DNA of 64,000 nt from an uncultured Pseudophaeobacter sp. (GTDB lineage Bacteria > Pseudomonadota > Alphaproteobacteria > Rhodobacterales > Rhodobacteraceae). The stretch spans positions 124,001 through 188,000 of the forward strand of contig CAJQNB010000017.1 in NCBI GenBank assembly GCA_905479575.1, given 5' to 3'. The notes beneath the pieces are model-generated. The model ran no database searches. It was not told where the DNA came from and saw only the letters and a list, made by a program, of their open reading frames with translations. The position numbers and the translations under genes were made by a program. Below are positions 27,102 to 37,176 of this stretch, piece by piece. Position 1 is the first letter of the stretch, and each line of letters begins with the position of its first letter.

Positions 27102-28324
27102 GATCGGTAATCCGCATTGATGGTGATGTATTGATGGGTCAAATCGCAGGTCCAGACAGTGCAGGTTCCATCCCCCAGGCCCAGGTCCACCTTGATGGTG
27201 ATCTCATCGCGGGTCATCTGGGCAGCGCCGTCTTCTTCGCGGTAATTGGGGGAAACCCAGCCCTTTTCGGCCACCAGAACATCACCAAAGGAGATCGACA
27301 GCAGGTCTCTGTCAGCTTCGGCCCCGGATTTGCCAATAGCCATCACCACCCGACCCCAATTGGGATCTTCGCCGGCAATTGCGGTTTTCACCAGCGGTGA
27401 GTTGGCAATGGAGAGCCCGTGGATCTTTGCCTCGGCATCTGACACTGCACCGGTTATCTGGATCTCGACAAATTTTGTCGCGCCCTCGCCGTCGCGCACC
27501 ACCTGGTGCGACAGGTCCAGCATCACGGCTTCCAGCGCCTGGGAAAATTCAGCACTGTCAGAGACATCAACCCCGGAAGCACCGGTAGCACAGAGCATCA
27601 GACTGTCCGAGGTGGAGGTGTCACTGTCCACAGTGATGCAGTTGAAACTGCGGTCACAAAGACGGCTGAGCTCGGCCTGTAGGGCGGCTTGCGGCAGCTG
27701 TGCATCGGTGAAGATATAAACCAGCATGGTGGCCATATCCGGTGCGATCATACCGGAGCCTTTGGCGATACCGGCAATCGATACGGTTTCACCACCAATG
27801 GTCACCTCGGCCGAGGCCCCCTTTGCAAAGGTGTCGGTGGTCATGATCGCCTCTGCAGCGGCTTCCAGCGCCGTCGCGTCCAGGCCATCGTTCAGATCTT
27901 TGATCTGGGCGATGATGCGGTCATGGGGCAGGGGCTCGCCAATGACACCGGTGGAGGCGGTAAAGATACGCGCCTCGGGCAGGCCGGTGATGTCAGCCAC
28001 TGCGGCACAGATCTCTGCCACCGAGGTTTGGCCATAATGGCCGGTAAAGGCGTTGGAATTGCCAGAGTTTACCAGAATGGCAGCTCCGGCAGAACTGTCA
28101 CCGCCAAGTTTTGCCTGACAATCGCGTACCGGCGCCGAACGGGTTTTGGATCGGGTGAAGGTGCCGGCAACCGTGGTGCCGGGATCCATCACCGCCAGCA
28201 TCACATCGTTGCGGCCCTGGTATTTCACCCCGGCGGCCCCGGCGCAAAGACGCAGGCCTTTAATCACGGGCAGTTGCGGAAAGGAAGAGGGCGCCAAAGG
28301 CGAACGGGGGAGGCTATCGCCCAT
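27098..28324 (-). CDS. argJ: Bifunctional glutamate N-acetyltransferase / amino-acid acetyltransferase
   Basis: The 408-residue precursor transfers acetyl groups in the cyclic arginine pathway. The autocleavage site lies in MATMLVYIFTDA, where the Ala-Thr bond is cut to give two subunits and expose the catalytic threonine. The strands AAGVKYQGRNDVML and NSGNSNAFTG near the N-terminus and DPNWGRVVMAIG in the C-terminal half are family markers. It starts two bases after the PPIase stop and overlaps mutT. Confidence 0.94.
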   Translation of the reverse strand: MGDSLPRSPLAPSSFPQLPVIKGLRLCAGAAGVKYQGRNDVMLAVMDPGTTVAGTFTRSKTRSAPVRDCQAKLGGDSSAGAAILVNSGNSNAFTGHYGQTSVAEICAAVADITGLPEARIFTASTGVIGEPLPHDRIIAQIKDLNDGLDATALEAAAEAIMTTDTFAKGASAEVTIGGETVSIAGIAKGSGMIAPDMATMLVYIFTDAQLPQAALQAELSRLCDRSFNCITVDSDTSTSDSLMLCATGASGVDVSDSAEFSQALEAVMLDLSHQVVRDGEGATKFVEIQITGAVSDAEAKIHGLSIANSPLVKTAIAGEDPNWGRVVMAIGKSGAEADRDLLSISFGDVLVAEKGWVSPNYREEDGAAQMTRDEITIKVDLGLGDGTCTVWTCDLTHQYITINADYRS

Positions 28325-28326
28325 AA

Positions 28327-29178
28327 TTAGTTCCTTACCAGGCTCAGATCGCGCAAAATCGCGGGGTCGAGATCGTCAATTTCAGGACGTTCTATGATTG
28401 CTGCAGCGGTCAGATCGCTGACGCGGGCCTCGACAGCGGCACTCTGCAGTTCTTGTTGAAGCGCTTCGCGGACCTCTTCAAAGGCGGGGGCAGCGGTCTT
28501 GCGCCGCTCTTTGAGCAGGATCAGGTGCCAGCCAAACTGGGTCTCTACGGGATCAGAGATTTCCCCGGCCCGCAGCTCCAGCACGGCCTGTTCGAATTCG
28601 GGCACCATGCGTCCCTTGGTAAACCAACCCAGATCGCCGCCATTGGGGCCAGAGGGCCCGGTCGAGCGTTCTTTTGCCATGATCGAAAAATCGGCTCCGG
28701 TATCCAGCTCGGATTTGATCTCTAGCGCGTCTTCCTGGGTTTCAACCAGAATATGCGCGGCGTTGAATTCGTCACCGCCGTCGCCATCCGAGTATCTATC
28801 CTCATAGGCCTGACGCAGAGCCTCTTCATTGCTTGCGGAGTTCATCACGGTTTCGATGACATTGGCGGCCAGCAGGGCGCGTTGTTCGTTCTCAACCGCC
28901 AGCTGTACATAATGGGGCACACCGCCGTGCAGCTCCTGCTTTAGCGCGGTTTGCTGCACCAGCTGATCAAGGATGGCATTGTACAGCACATCATCCGGCA
29001 ATTGCTTGTACTGCTCTGGCAGACTGTCGCGGGCCATGATCATGTGACCCAGCGTGATCTCTTCGCCGTTGACGGTTGCAATCACGGTATTGGCATGTGG
29101 CGCGGCCAATGCAGGCAGGGGCAGGGCCATAAATAGAGCCACTGCTGTACCTTGCAAAAAAGTGAGACCTTTACGCAT
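28327..29178 (-). CDS. Periplasmic parvulin-type peptidyl-prolyl isomerase
   Basis: ATG 29178, preceded by AGGAAG, gives a 283-residue protein with a signal peptide ([12 protein letters not shown]). A SurA/PrsA-like N-terminal helical part precedes a parvulin domain containing [48 protein letters not shown] and [10 protein letters not shown]. It should help fold outer-membrane or secreted proteins. It is divergent from secA, 179 bases apart, and leads an operon with argJ and mutT. The link to arginine synthesis is probably only positional. Confidence 0.87.
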   Translation of the reverse strand: MRKGLTFLQGTAVALFMALPLPALAAPHANTVIATVNGEEITLGHMIMARDSLPEQYKQLPDDVLYNAILDQLVQQTALKQELHGGVPHYVQLAVENEQRALLAANVIETVMNSASNEEALRQAYEDRYSDGDGGDEFNAAHILVETQEDALEIKSELDTGADFSIMAKERSTGPSGPNGGDLGWFTKGRMVPEFEQAVLELRAGEISDPVETQFGWHLILLKERRKTAAPAFEEVREALQQELQSAAVEARVSDLTAAAIIERPEIDDLDPAILRDLSLVRN

Positions 29179-29357
29179 TGAATTCTTCCTATTCCCGGGC
29201 CGCAAAGGGGCGCGGCGTTGACACTTATTTTCCTGCCCCTTACATCCCAAAAGAGGCCCGGGGCCGGACCGTCGTTTCCACTATTGTTTATGGGTTGCGA
29301 CCACGACGGGCAAGCCTGCCTGACATCAGGGCCACCAAGAGGATCGTTGGAGAACAC

Positions 29358-32063
29358 ATGCTGGGTATCGGAACACTCGCCAAAAAGGTTTTCGGGACAC
29401 CGAATGACCGTAAAATCAAGGCGACACGGCCATTGGTTGCTCAAATCAATGCGCTGGAAGACACGTTCGAGAAACTCAGCGACGAGGGTCTCAAAGACAA
29501 AACCGTTGAGCTGCGCAAGCGGGCTCTGGAGGGCGAGTCACTGGATGCGCTGTTGCCAGAGGCCTTTGCCAATGCGCGCGAAGGTGCACGCCGGGCTCTG
29601 GGCTTGCGGGCCTTTGATACCCAGCTGATGGGCGGGATCTTCCTGCATCAGGGGAACATCTCCGAGATGAAGACCGGCGAGGGGAAAACCCTTGTGGCGA
29701 CCCTCCCGGCCTATCTGAATGCGCTGACCGGACGTGGCGTGCATGTGGTGACGGTGAACGAATATCTGGCCAAACGTGACTCCGAATGGATGAGCAAGGT
29801 CTTTGATGCGCTTGGCATGACAACTGGTGTGATCTGGTCGGGGCAGCCTGATGAAGAAAAGATGGCGGCCTATGGTTGCGATGTCACCTATGCCACCAAT
29901 AACGAACTTGGCTTTGACTATCTGCGCGACAACATGAAGCCCAGCCTGGATCAAGTTTTCCAAAAGCAGCACAACTTTGCCATCGTGGATGAGGTCGACT
30001 CGATCCTGATCGACGAAGCGCGGACACCGCTGATTATCTCTGGCCCGGCAGAAGATCGTTCGGAGCTCTATATTACCATCGACAAGATGATCCCTCTTTT
30101 GTCGGAAGAACACTACGAAATTGATGAAAAAACCCGTGGTGTAACCTTCACCGAGGAAGGCAATGACTTTCTCGAACAGACCCTGCGCGAGCACGGCCTG
30201 CTGGAGGCAGAAGCCTCATTGTATGACCCTGAAAGCACCACCGTGGTGCACCATGTGAATTCGGCTCTGCGGGCACATAAGTTGTTCCAGCGGGACAAGG
30301 ATTACATCGTGCGCGATGGCGAGGTGGTGCTGATTGATGAATTCACCGGACGGATGATGGCGGGGCGCCGTCTTTCTGAGGGGCTGCATCAGGCGATTGA
30401 GGCCAAGGAAGAGGTCAATATCCAGCCGGAGAACACCACGCTGGCCTCTGTCACTTTCCAGAACTACTTCCGCCTTTATGACAAGCTGTCCGGCATGACC
30501 GGCACAGCCCTGACCGAAGCCGAGGAATTTGCTGAAATCTACGGTCTGGGCGTGGTTGAAGTGCCGACAAACAAACCCATCGCACGGGTGGACGAGGACG
30601 ACCGGGTCTACCGCACGGCGGCTGAAAAGTTCCAGGCCATGGTGGATGAGACAAAGACCGCCCATGCCAAAGGCCAGCCGGTGTTGTTGGGGACCACCTC
30701 AATCGAGAAGTCCGAACTGCTGAGCATGATGCTGCAGAAAGAGGGCATCAAACATAACGTGCTGAACGCCCGTCACCACGAGCAGGAAGCCCAGATCGTT
30801 GCGGATGCGGGTCGGCTCAACGCGGTAACCATCGCCACCAATATGGCGGGCCGGGGGACTGATATTCAGCTGGGCGGCAATGTCGATATGATCGTGATGG
30901 CGGCGCTTGAGGCCAACCCAGATGCGGATCCTGTTGCTCTGCGGGCCGAGGAAGAAGCCAAGCACGCCGAAGAAAAGAAAAAGGTTCTGGAGGCGGGTGG
31001 CCTGTGTGTGATGGCCTCTGAACGTCACGAAAGCCGCCGGATCGACAATCAGCTGCGCGGCCGTTCTGGTCGCCAGGGGGATCCGGGGCGCACCTGTTTC
31101 TATCTCAGTCTCGAAGACGATCTGATGCGGATCTTTGGCTCTGAGCGGCTGGATAAGGTTCTGTCGAGCCTTGGCATGAAGGAAGGCGAAGCGATCATTC
31201 ACCCCTGGGTGAACAAATCGCTGGAACGCGCCCAGGCCAAGGTCGAAGGTCGTAACTTTGACATGCGTAAGAACGTGCTCAAATTTGACGATGTGATGAA
31301 TGACCAGCGTAAGGTGATCTTTGGTCAGCGTCGTGAAATCATGGCAGCCGAAGACCTGTCTGAAATCGTCGGCGATATGCGCCATGAAGTGATCGAAGAG
31401 TTGATCGACACCTATATGCCGCCCAAAACCTATGCCGAGCAGTGGGACATTGAAGGCCTACATGCCGCCGTTTTGGAAAAGTTGAGCATGGATGCGCCGG
31501 TAGCTGACTGGGCCGCCGAAGAGGGCGTCGACGATGAGCAGATGTCGGAACGCCTGGCCGAAGCCGCTGACCAGATGATGCAGGAAAAGACCACAGCCTT
31601 TGGTCCGGAAAGCATGCGCAACATCGAAAAACAGGTGCTGCTGCAGACCATTGATGCCAAATGGCGTGAACATCTGTTGACGCTGGAACATTTGCGCTCG
31701 GTCGTGAGCTTCCGCGGCTACGCACAGCGTGATCCGCTGAACGAGTATAAAAACGAGAGCTTCCAGCTGTTTGAAACCATGCTCGATTCCCTGCGCGAAG
31801 ATGTGACCCAGCAGCTGAGCCGGGTGCGTCCAATGACCGATGAAGAGCAGCAGAAGATGTTGGCTGAAATGGCCGCACGTCAGGCTGCCATGCAGCAAAT
31901 GGCGTTGGGTGGGGCTGCTGCAACACCAGAAGCCAACCCAGAGGATGCGGCGCCCGGATTTGTTGAGGATGATCCCTCAACCTGGGGCAACCCGTCGCGC
32001 AATGACAAATGTCCCTGCGGATCGGGTAAAAAGTTCAAACATTGCCACGGACGTCTGACCTGA
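29358..32063 (+). CDS. secA: Preprotein translocase ATPase SecA
   Basis: ATG 29358 gives 901 residues, the normal length; upstream in-frame codons lie in the divergent promoter. The N-terminus [17 protein letters not shown], Walker A M104-KTGEGKT-111, the [11 protein letters not shown] Walker B and the [12 protein letters not shown] motif VI are intact. The C-terminal zinc finger ([13 protein letters not shown]) binds SecB. The protein drives Sec export through SecYEG. A terminator follows 42 bases after the stop. Confidence 0.97.
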   Translation: MLGIGTLAKKVFGTPNDRKIKATRPLVAQINALEDTFEKLSDEGLKDKTVELRKRALEGESLDALLPEAFANAREGARRALGLRAFDTQLMGGIFLHQGNISEMKTGEGKTLVATLPAYLNALTGRGVHVVTVNEYLAKRDSEWMSKVFDALGMTTGVIWSGQPDEEKMAAYGCDVTYATNNELGFDYLRDNMKPSLDQVFQKQHNFAIVDEVDSILIDEARTPLIISGPAEDRSELYITIDKMIPLLSEEHYEIDEKTRGVTFTEEGNDFLEQTLREHGLLEAEASLYDPESTTVVHHVNSALRAHKLFQRDKDYIVRDGEVVLIDEFTGRMMAGRRLSEGLHQAIEAKEEVNIQPENTTLASVTFQNYFRLYDKLSGMTGTALTEAEEFAEIYGLGVVEVPTNKPIARVDEDDRVYRTAAEKFQAMVDETKTAHAKGQPVLLGTTSIEKSELLSMMLQKEGIKHNVLNARHHEQEAQIVADAGRLNAVTIATNMAGRGTDIQLGGNVDMIVMAALEANPDADPVALRAEEEAKHAEEKKKVLEAGGLCVMASERHESRRIDNQLRGRSGRQGDPGRTCFYLSLEDDLMRIFGSERLDKVLSSLGMKEGEAIIHPWVNKSLERAQAKVEGRNFDMRKNVLKFDDVMNDQRKVIFGQRREIMAAEDLSEIVGDMRHEVIEELIDTYMPPKTYAEQWDIEGLHAAVLEKLSMDAPVADWAAEEGVDDEQMSERLAEAADQMMQEKTTAFGPESMRNIEKQVLLQTIDAKWREHLLTLEHLRSVVSFRGYAQRDPLNEYKNESFQLFETMLDSLREDVTQQLSRVRPMTDEEQQKMLAEMAARQAAMQQMALGGAAATPEANPEDAAPGFVEDDPSTWGNPSRNDKCPCGSGKKFKHCHGRLT

Positions 32064-32104
32064 CCCTGGGCCCGTTGGGATACATCATAAACTAATCATA
32101 AATA

Positions 32105-32137
32105 GCCCCGGCCTTTGGTCGGGGTTAATTCTTTTTG
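32105..32137 (+). terminator. Terminator after secA
   Basis: CCCCGGCC and GGTCGGGG pair across a TTT loop (8 bp, one G-T pair, 32106-32124), followed by TTAATTCTTTTT. The following 180 bases up to the next gene hold no other clear feature. Confidence 0.82.
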
Positions 32138-32312
32138 GCTAGCTCTTATCCCGAGTTCACCAAAACTGCGTGGCAGATCGCTGCGCCCTATTTGGTCAAA
32201 CTGAGGATAAATGCCCAAATCATATCAACGGGTGGCCATAAACCGGCCTCCTTTTGCGGGTCAGATCTAAAGGCCCGAATTAGGTTTATTGATCGGGCGT
32301 TGGAGAGTTGAA

Positions 32313-33278
32313 ATGCTGAACAAACGCATACTTCTGATCAGCGCGGCCACGGCGGCCTGTGCCTTGGGGATTGGCTTCTTTATGCAGCCTTCCACCGTTG
32401 CGCCTGCGGGTTCGGGCGGCGATTCTGATCTGGCTGGACAGCAGTTGCCGCAGGAACCGGCGTTGGCCAAACCGATTTCCATCGAAAAAATTACCCTGAC
32501 ATCTGCGAACCCTGATCTTGCGGATGAAGATGAAACCGCTGCTTCGGAACGACCGACAGGGGGCCGTCAGCTGCCGGTTGCAGCCTGCGGTGTGACAGCC
32601 GGTGCTACCGCTCTTCCTGGCGCCTTGGTGGCGCTGAAAATCGCCGCGACTTGCCGGGGAAATGAACGGATTACCCTGCACCATCATGGCATGATGGTCA
32701 CAGAAACACTTGGACCGGACGGGCAGCTGGATCTGGTGATCCCAGCGCTGTCCAGCATGGCCACCTTTATTGTTGAGCCTGCCAGTCTTGCGACGGATAC
32801 CGACCCGGCGCCTTTGGGTGCGGTTGTGCAGGTGGCGGTGCCGGATATGGCAGAGGTCGACCGGGTTGTGGTGCAATGGAGTGGCAACAGTGGGTTCGAA
32901 ATACATGCCCGCGAATTCGGGGCGCAATACGGCGAAAACGGTCATGTCTGGCATGGGGCTGACCCCAATCAGGCCTCCGCTGGCAAGATGGTTCAGCTAG
33001 GCGATGCCGCTCAACTGGTGCCGCGCCTGGCAGAGATTTATAGCTTTCAAAGAGATACGGGCGAGCCCGCCGCACAAGCGGGTGTCATCGAAATCAGTAT
33101 CGAGGCAGAGATCACCGAAATAAATTGTGGCCGCGAAATCGCAGCGCAGAGCCTGCGGGTTGTCGCCGGACGGGTTCAAACGCGGGATCTGGTTCTCAAC
33201 ATGCCAGATTGCACGGCAACTGGTGATTTTCTGGTGTTGAATAATCTGGTAGAAAACCTGAAAATCGCTGCAAGATAA
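32313..33278 (+). CDS. Exported protein of unknown function (321 aa)
   Basis: ATG 32313 follows TGGAGA by 7 bases; an upstream TTG is less likely. The protein starts with a single hydrophobic segment (ILLISAATAACALGIGFF), then a flexible, acidic, Ala/Pro-rich linker to about residue 85, and a mostly beta-rich body with no domain I recognise. Cysteines occur at CGVTAG, TCRGNER, INCGRE and MPDCTATG, so two disulfides are possible after export. It sits between secA and a binding-protein/OmpA fusion gene 24 bases downstream, so the two are probably cotranscribed. Both look like envelope proteins. Confidence 0.72.
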   Translation: MLNKRILLISAATAACALGIGFFMQPSTVAPAGSGGDSDLAGQQLPQEPALAKPISIEKITLTSANPDLADEDETAASERPTGGRQLPVAACGVTAGATALPGALVALKIAATCRGNERITLHHHGMMVTETLGPDGQLDLVIPALSSMATFIVEPASLATDTDPAPLGAVVQVAVPDMAEVDRVVVQWSGNSGFEIHAREFGAQYGENGHVWHGADPNQASAGKMVQLGDAAQLVPRLAEIYSFQRDTGEPAAQAGVIEISIEAEITEINCGREIAAQSLRVVAGRVQTRDLVLNMPDCTATGDFLVLNNLVENLKIAAR

Positions 33279-33302
33279 TCTGCAGCTAATTCAGGACTTC
33301 AC

Positions 33303-34859
33303 ATGGTCAATTTTCGTGCGGCGGTTTGCGCCGCACTTCTCCTTTTTGTCACTGCGCTCAGTGGACGGGCGCAGGATGTCACCCTGTCGTCCCCCGATGG
33401 CGTGGTTGAGATCAGCGGCAATCTTTTGGGATTCGATGGAGAATTCTATCGGGTCGAAACCAAGTTTGGAGAGTTGACGCTTGATGGATCAGGGGTCAGT
33501 TGCGAAGGGCCAGGCTGTCCCAGCCTGTCGGACTTTGTCGCCGAGGTTACCCTGTCCGGTTCAGCGCAGATGGCAGAGGTTCTTTTGCCGGCCTTGATCG
33601 AAGGTTTTGCCCTGCGCAATGGCTATAAAACCCAACGCGAATCCCTGCCTGACGGCAATTTCGAATATCTTTTGGTCCAGCGTGAGGGGCGCCCTGTGGC
33701 GCGGTTTTCCTTTCTGGTCAGCACCACCGATGTGGGTTTTGCCGATTTGATCGCACAGCAGGCCGATATCGTGATGGCCCTGCGTGAAATGCGCCCCACG
33801 GAACAAACACTGGCCCGTGCCGCTGGGCTGGGGGATATGACGGTGGCTCAGCGTAGCCGGATTGTGGCGCTGGATGCCATGGTACCGGTGGTCTCGCCCG
33901 AGAACCCGGTCACGCGGATATCGATCCCGGATCTGGCGGCAGTGTTTTCCGGTGCAATCACCAATTGGCAGACGCTGGGTGGACCGGATGCGCCGATTTC
34001 CGTGCATATGCCCCTGGCGAACTCTGGATTGACCCAGGGCTTTGCAGATCGGGTTTTGGCCGCGTCAGGGGTGCAGCTGACGCAGGATCTGCGGTATCAC
34101 GAGCGCGGGGCGGCCCTGGTGCGGAGGGTTGCGACCGATCCCTTTGCAATTGGCATCAGCAGTTTTTCCAACGTCGGCTCTACCCGGATGTTGACCCTGA
34201 CGGGGGGCTGCGGGTTTTCGCTTCGGGCCAATCGGCGTGGGATTAAAACCGAAGACTACCCGCTGACGGCGCCGATGTTTTTATATCTGCCGCAACGCCG
34301 TCTGGCCAAGGTCGCGCGAGACTTTCTTGCCTATGTGCGTGGTCCAGGGGCGCAGATCGTGATCAGACGGGCCGGATTTGTCGATCAGGCGCCTGAGCAT
34401 ATTTCGATGAACGCCCAAGGGGATCGGTTGAGCAATGCAATTTTGGCGGCCGGCCCCGAGGTGGAACTGGCAGAATTGCAACGGCTGGTGCGCAGATTGA
34501 CCGGGTTTCGCCGTCTGACCACCTCATTTCGCTTTGAGGCAGGCTCCGCCCGCCCGGATGCGCAGTCTCGCAGCAACGTGGAACAATTGGCCCGGGCGCT
34601 GGAAACCGGGCTTTACGACGGTAAGGTGCTCAATTTTGTAGGGTTCTCCGATGGAGATGGGGCGGCAGCCGGCAACCGGAGTATTGCGTTGAAGCGGGCG
34701 GAGAGCGTGCGTGATGCAGTGCTGGCCACGGCGGAGCCAGGCAGCGTCGCGCGGGTTTCGGTGCAGGTGGATGCCTTTGGGGAGGCGCTGCCCATGGCCT
34801 GCGATGACAGTGGCTGGGGCCGCCAGGTCAACCGCCGGGTCGAGGTCTGGGTGCAATAA
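33303..34859 (+). CDS. Periplasmic binding-protein (PstS-like) domain fused to an OmpA domain
   Basis: The 518-residue protein has a signal peptide ending SGRAQ (about 23), a first beta-rich segment to about 75, and a PstS/phosphate-binding-like fold (about 85-370). The latter is recognised by VTLSGSAQMAEVLLPALIEGFA, PVVSPENPVTRI-like, SIPDLAAVFSGAITNWQ and AIGISSFSNVGS. A C-terminal OmpA domain (about 410-518) with FRFEAGSARPDAQSR, FVGFSDGDGAAAGNR and NRRVEVWVQ should hold it to peptidoglycan. A binding protein tethered to the wall is unusual, and no phosphate ABC genes are adjacent. The ligand is unknown. Confidence 0.82.
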   Translation: MVNFRAAVCAALLLFVTALSGRAQDVTLSSPDGVVEISGNLLGFDGEFYRVETKFGELTLDGSGVSCEGPGCPSLSDFVAEVTLSGSAQMAEVLLPALIEGFALRNGYKTQRESLPDGNFEYLLVQREGRPVARFSFLVSTTDVGFADLIAQQADIVMALREMRPTEQTLARAAGLGDMTVAQRSRIVALDAMVPVVSPENPVTRISIPDLAAVFSGAITNWQTLGGPDAPISVHMPLANSGLTQGFADRVLAASGVQLTQDLRYHERGAALVRRVATDPFAIGISSFSNVGSTRMLTLTGGCGFSLRANRRGIKTEDYPLTAPMFLYLPQRRLAKVARDFLAYVRGPGAQIVIRRAGFVDQAPEHISMNAQGDRLSNAILAAGPEVELAELQRLVRRLTGFRRLTTSFRFEAGSARPDAQSRSNVEQLARALETGLYDGKVLNFVGFSDGDGAAAGNRSIALKRAESVRDAVLATAEPGSVARVSVQVDAFGEALPMACDDSGWGRQVNRRVEVWVQ

Positions 34860-34897
34860 CCCAAGGCCCGCTTGCCCTGTTGCCAAGCCGCTTTGTT

Positions 34898-34987
34898 GCG
34901 CCGCCAAAGGGGGGGGGGCTCCCGCAGCTTTTGGCCTCATCACAGATGAGACAAAGCGCTTTGGGCCCGGCGCCGCTGACGCGGCGC
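34898..34987 (+). repeat. Double-hairpin intergenic repeat, copy A
   Basis: The element runs GCGCCGCCAAAG, a G10 run, CTCCCGC, then hairpin 1 (CTCATC 34936-34941 with GATGAG 34945-34950), TTGGGCCCGG, and hairpin 2 (GCGCCGC 34970-34976 with GCGGCGC 34981-34987). It lies between the OmpA-fusion gene and radC. Copies B and C (50.76 and 50.98-51.07 kb) share the frame and both hairpins but have different stem bases. Confidence 0.7.
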
Positions 34988-35014
34988 AGTTGGCGCCCCT
35001 GGCCACCGTGGCGG

Positions 35015-35797
35015 TTACAACAACAGACCTTCTGCACGGAAACTGAGTTCAGCATTACTGCCAATGATCAGATGGTCATGCAGGGTGATCCCCAGCGGAG
35101 TGAGCGCCTGATTGATTCGCTCGGTCATGTCGATGTCACTGGCAGAGGGCGTCGGATCGCCAGAAGGATGGTTGTGCACTAAAATGAGCGCGCTGGCGTT
35201 CAGGTCCAGCGCCCGCTTGGCCACCTCACGGGGGTAGACCGGCACATGATCAACGGTGCCGCGGGCCTGTTCCTCATCCGCGATCAGACAGTTTTTGCGA
35301 TCCAGAAACAGCACCCGGAAGTGTTCCGTACTGCGGTGGGCCATGGCGGTGTGGCAATAGTCCAGCAAAGCGTCCCAGCTGGAAATCACCTGCCGCTGCA
35401 TCACCCGGGCGCGGGCCATACGCTGAGCGGCGGCCTCCAGCACCTTGAGGTCAGTGATCAGTGCCTCGCCGACACCTTTGACCTGGGCCAGCCGTTCCGG
35501 CCGGGCGCTGACAACGCGGGCGAAGTCGCCAAACTGTTTCAGTAGTTGATGCGCCAGCGGTTTCACATCCTGGCGCGGCAGGGCGCGAAACAGAACCAGC
35601 TCTAGCAGCTCATAGTCCGGCATCGCAGCAGCCCCGCCTTCGCGGAACCGTTGCCGCAGGCGTATGCGGTGGTCCTTAATGTAAGAGGGCAAGCGCCCGG
35701 CCTTGAGCGGCGCTGGAGCCGGGGGCTCCTGTGTCGTCAGAGCCTCGTTTGCGAACAGCGGTAGGGTGCCAGTGCTGCCTGCCTTGCCATGTGCCAT
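35015..35797 (-). CDS. radC: RadC-family JAMM-domain protein
   Basis: Start ATG 35797 is preferred to the longer upstream frame because a GAGGG site precedes it; the product is 260 residues. An N-terminal helix-hairpin-helix-like part is followed by a JAB/MPN+ domain with the zinc motif HNHPSGDPTPSASDID (H-x-H-x7-S-x2-D), preceded by a catalytic-type glutamate region. Despite its name, a repair role is doubtful; some members act on mobile DNA. The gene lies between copy A of the intergenic repeat and a terminator shared with dnaJ. Confidence 0.87.
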   Translation of the reverse strand: MAHGKAGSTGTLPLFANEALTTQEPPAPAPLKAGRLPSYIKDHRIRLRQRFREGGAAAMPDYELLELVLFRALPRQDVKPLAHQLLKQFGDFARVVSARPERLAQVKGVGEALITDLKVLEAAAQRMARARVMQRQVISSWDALLDYCHTAMAHRSTEHFRVLFLDRKNCLIADEEQARGTVDHVPVYPREVAKRALDLNASALILVHNHPSGDPTPSASDIDMTERINQALTPLGITLHDHLIIGSNAELSFRAEGLLL

Positions 35798-35863
35798 CTG
35801 GAGCCCTCTGCTGCTGGTCTGGAGCGGGGTCAAGGCTAGGCGGTGAAAGGCAGGCCGCAAAAG

Positions 35864-35889
35864 AAAAGCGCCCCCAAAGGAGCGCTTTT
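35864..35889. terminator. Terminator between radC and dnaJ
   Basis: AAAAGCGC (35864-35871) and GCGCTTTT (35882-35889) form an 8-bp stem, closed further by CC/GG. On the minus strand it continues to CTTTTGC, so it should end the dnaK-dnaJ transcript before radC. Confidence 0.78.
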
Positions 35890-35931
35890 AATGGTGATGT
35901 TTTGGTTTTGAGGGGGTGAGCGAGGCTCACA

Positions 35932-37098
35932 TCACCCTTTCATACCGTCCCAGAAGCCCTTGACCGAGGAAAAGAAGCTGCGGGATTCGGGGTTGGTGGT
36001 GTCTTCCGACAGGTCCTCGAATTCGCGCAGGATTTCCTTTTGCCGGGCGGTCAGGCTGACGGGTGTTTCCACCGCCAGTTCGATGAACATGTCGCCAACG
36101 CCGCCGCCACGCAGGGCGGGCATGCCCTTGCTGCGCAGACGCATCTGGCGGCCAGACTGGCTGCCCTCGGGGATCTGCACGCGGCCCCGGCCACCGTCGA
36201 TGGTGGGCACCTCGATGGCGCCCCCAAGCGCGGCCTTGGCCATGGAGACGGGCACCCGGCAATAGAGATTGTTGCCGTCGCGTTCGAACAGATCATGGGC
36301 GGAGACATCGACAAAGATGTAAAGATCACCCGGAGGACCACCACGCAGGCCAGCCTCGCCTTCACCAGCCAGGCGAATGCGGGTGCCGGTTTCCACTCCC
36401 GCGGGGATATTCACCGACAGGGAGCGGTCCTTTTCAATCCGGCCATGACCGTGGCAGGTTTTACACGGGTTCTTGATGATCTGACCCAGACCGGAACAGG
36501 TCGGGCAGCTGCGTTCCACGGTAAAGAAACCCTGTTGCGCGCGCACTTTGCCCATACCGGAACAGGTTGGGCAGGTGGTGGGTTCTACGCCACCTTCGGC
36601 ACCGGAGCCGTCACACGAGGTACAAGAGACCGACGTGGGTACCTTGATGGTCTTGTGCAGCCCAGAGAAGGCCTCTTCCAGAGAGACGCGCAGGTTATAG
36701 CGCAGATCAGCCCCACGAGAGGCGCGCTGACGCCCGCCGCCGGCCTGACCACGGCCGCCCATGAAGTCCCCAAACAGATCGTCAAAGACATCGGAGAAGG
36801 CCGAGGAGAAGTCCCCGTTGCCGCCACCGGGTCCACCAGGGCCACGACCACCGCCGCCGCCGCCCATGCCGTTTTCAAAGGCAGCATGACCAAAGCGGTC
36901 ATAGGCGGCCTTCTTCTCGGCGTTTTTCAGGACGTCATAGGCCTCGTTAGCCTCTTTGAACTGTGCTTCTGCATCCGGGTTATCGCTGTTGCTGTCCGGG
37001 TGCAGCTCTTTGGCCTTCTTGCGAAAGCCTTTTTTGATTTCATCAGCGCTGGCGCCTTTGGCCACACCGAGAATATCGTAATAATCGCGTTTCGACAT
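35932..37098 (-). CDS. dnaJ: Chaperone DnaJ
   Basis: The 388-residue Hsp40 co-chaperone has the J domain with the HPD motif (LHPDSN), a Gly-rich linker ([13 protein letters not shown]), and four CxxCxGxG zinc motifs ([32 protein letters not shown]) in residues 155-225, then the substrate-binding C-terminal domains. It stimulates DnaK ATPase activity. It is cotranscribed with dnaK, 78 bases downstream, across a hairpin that is not a clear terminator. A heat-shock promoter lies upstream of dnaK. Confidence 0.96.
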   Translation of the reverse strand: MSKRDYYDILGVAKGASADEIKKGFRKKAKELHPDSNSDNPDAEAQFKEANEAYDVLKNAEKKAAYDRFGHAAFENGMGGGGGGRGPGGPGGGNGDFSSAFSDVFDDLFGDFMGGRGQAGGGRQRASRGADLRYNLRVSLEEAFSGLHKTIKVPTSVSCTSCDGSGAEGGVEPTTCPTCSGMGKVRAQQGFFTVERSCPTCSGLGQIIKNPCKTCHGHGRIEKDRSLSVNIPAGVETGTRIRLAGEGEAGLRGGPPGDLYIFVDVSAHDLFERDGNNLYCRVPVSMAKAALGGAIEVPTIDGGRGRVQIPEGSQSGRQMRLRSKGMPALRGGGVGDMFIELAVETPVSLTARQKEILREFEDLSEDTTNPESRSFFSSVKGFWDGMKG

Positions 37099-37129
37099 CG
37101 GTTTACCCCTGCTGCCTCAACGACAACGA

Positions 37130-37151
37130 GCCGGTCCGTGGTCGGACCGGC
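37130..37151 (-). promoter_or_regulatory. Perfect hairpin in the dnaK-dnaJ spacer
   Basis: GCCGGTCCG (37130-37138) and CGGACCGGC (37143-37151) form a 9-bp stem with a TGGT loop. No T run follows on the minus strand, so it is more likely an mRNA processing or stabilising element that lowers dnaJ relative to dnaK than a full terminator. Confidence 0.6.
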
Positions 37152-37176
37152 CCGTTGCGGCCAAGTAGTTCAGACC

